DNA from: an uncultured Propionibacteriaceae bacterium | GTDB lineage: Bacteria > Actinomycetota > Actinomycetes > Propionibacteriales > Propionibacteriaceae | Length of the DNA: 64,000 nucleotides | Assembly (NCBI GenBank): GCA_938012815.1 | Contig: CALLVV010000076.1 | Location: 1 to 64,000 of the forward strand | Reading direction: 5' to 3' | Shown: one piece after another, positions 63,503-64,000 of the stretch | Numbering within the stretch: position 1 is the stretch's first letter | Layout: each line of letters begins with the position of its first letter | Program-made: the position numbers and the translations under genes | The notes under the pieces: model-generated | Seen by the model: only the letters and a program-made list of their open reading frames with translations | The model's database searches: none | Told to the model about the DNA's origin: nothing

Positions 63503-64000
63503 TCAGTGTCCTTTCGTGGATTCTCGGATGATCAGTTCGGGGGCGAGGAGCGTGTGTCGCGCCGGTCCCCCGGCGATCAGCTCGGCCAGGTGCCCCACCG
63601 CGCAGGCCCCCACCTCCTGGTGCGGTTGCCGGATGGTGGTCAGGGGTGGCAGGAAACTGTCCGCCCCGTCAACGTCATCGACCCCGACCACCGCCACCTC
63701 CCCGGGCACGTTCCGGTCGTGTTCCGCGAACCAGCGCAGCGCCCCGAGAGCCAGGTGGTCGTTGCTGGTGAACAGCCCGTCGATGTCACCGGGGAACCGG
63801 TCCCCGAGGGCGTAGCCGCTGCGGGCCTCCCATGAATCAGCCGAGACCTTGACCGGTTCGATCCCGGCTTCCCGACAGGCCGCGTTGAAGCCATCGCGAC
63901 GTTCGTGGGCGTCGAACCAGCCGGAGGGACCGCAGATGTGCAGCAATCGCCGACGTCCCAGTTCCACCAGGTGGTTGGTCGCTTTCCGGGCCACCGCGTC
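63503..64000 (-). CDS. LacI-family transcriptional regulator (C-terminal part)
   Basis: At least 165 residues of the sugar-binding domain are visible; the N-terminal helix-turn-helix lies beyond the window edge. Family motifs: HLVELGRRRLLHICGPSGW, DAHERRDGFNAACREAGIE, DGLFTSNDHLALGALRWF, VAVVGVDDVDGADSFLPPLTTIRQP. It probably represses the downstream sugar genes, including the RbsD/FucU gene that starts 1 base after its stop. Confidence 0.88.
   Translation of the reverse strand, partial: DAVARKATNHLVELGRRRLLHICGPSGWFDAHERRDGFNAACREAGIEPVKVSADSWEARSGYALGDRFPGDIDGLFTSNDHLALGALRWFAEHDRNVPGEVAVVGVDDVDGADSFLPPLTTIRQPHQEVGACAVGHLAELIAGGPARHTLLAPELIIRESTKGH

Overview
The window is a chromosomal stretch of a high-GC Gram-positive bacterium (Actinobacteria). 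WhiB, two LytR-CpsA-Psr (LCP) proteins, DUF3039, DUF3499, TIGR03085 and TIGR03089 proteins, DivIVA-like coiled coils and an acyl-CoA carboxylase with an epsilon subunit all point there. A propionibacterium-like organism (Arachnia or a relative) fits best, but that is inference. From memory, two long blocks follow Mycobacterium tuberculosis gene order: pncB/clpS-DUF2017-murI-rph-rdgB (Rv1330c-Rv1341) and ahcY-TobH-manB-DUF3499-metallopeptidase-whiB2-manC-LCP-TIGR03089-purEK-PH-birA-accD-accE-maf-accC (Rv3248c-Rv3285). Genes inside these blocks that are absent from the template stand out as insertions.

Layout. 1-2.1 kb: tRNA-Leu, DNA polymerase IV and dihydrofolate reductase, all leftward. 2.3-11.7 kb: a five-gene rightward operon DUF5682 / vWA / SWIM / WGR-DUF4132 / MoxR AAA+, equivalent to the E. 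coli yehI(molR)-yehL-yehM-yehP-yehQ group of unknown function. 11.9-15.7 kb: leftward housekeeping operon clpS-DUF2017-murI-rph-rdgB-thyA, with pncB divergent. 17-21.7 kb: malQ, an RDD membrane protein, an MFS transporter and DUF3039. 21.8-26.8 kb: ahcY, TobH-like, Trm112, manB, DUF3499 and a metallopeptidase-fold protein. 26.9-27.5 kb: wreck of an ABC exporter. 27.6-38.4 kb: envelope-glycan region (DUF5719, giant glycosyltransferase, whiB, manC, TIGR03089, GT2, two LCP proteins). 38.5-43 kb: DUF3352, purEK, PH-domain protein, birA.

43.2-47.3 kb: the most unusual part. Four paralogous two-transmembrane proteins are arranged as two tandem two-gene operons between birA and accD. The second genes of the two pairs share an exact 534-bp (178-codon) C-terminal block, and that block is almost free of C-ending codons, unlike everything around it. 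I know of no described function for this family.

47.4-59.8 kb: acyl-CoA carboxylase (accD, accE, later accC), maf, a Scy/FilP-like pair of coiled-coil proteins, lipoprotein, NUDIX, CPBP protease, a two-component system and cysE. 59.8-64 kb: an AT-richer gene-poor gap, a lipoprotein gene broken by an in-frame TGA, a TIGR03085 protein, a Ser/Thr-rich repetitive lipoprotein, an RbsD/FucU mutarotase and the edge of a LacI-type regulator.

A second theme is expression. At least 21 genes have a TAnnnT box 6-8 bases before the start codon and no leader, so leaderless transcription is the commonest arrangement for first genes here, and this was used to choose many starts.
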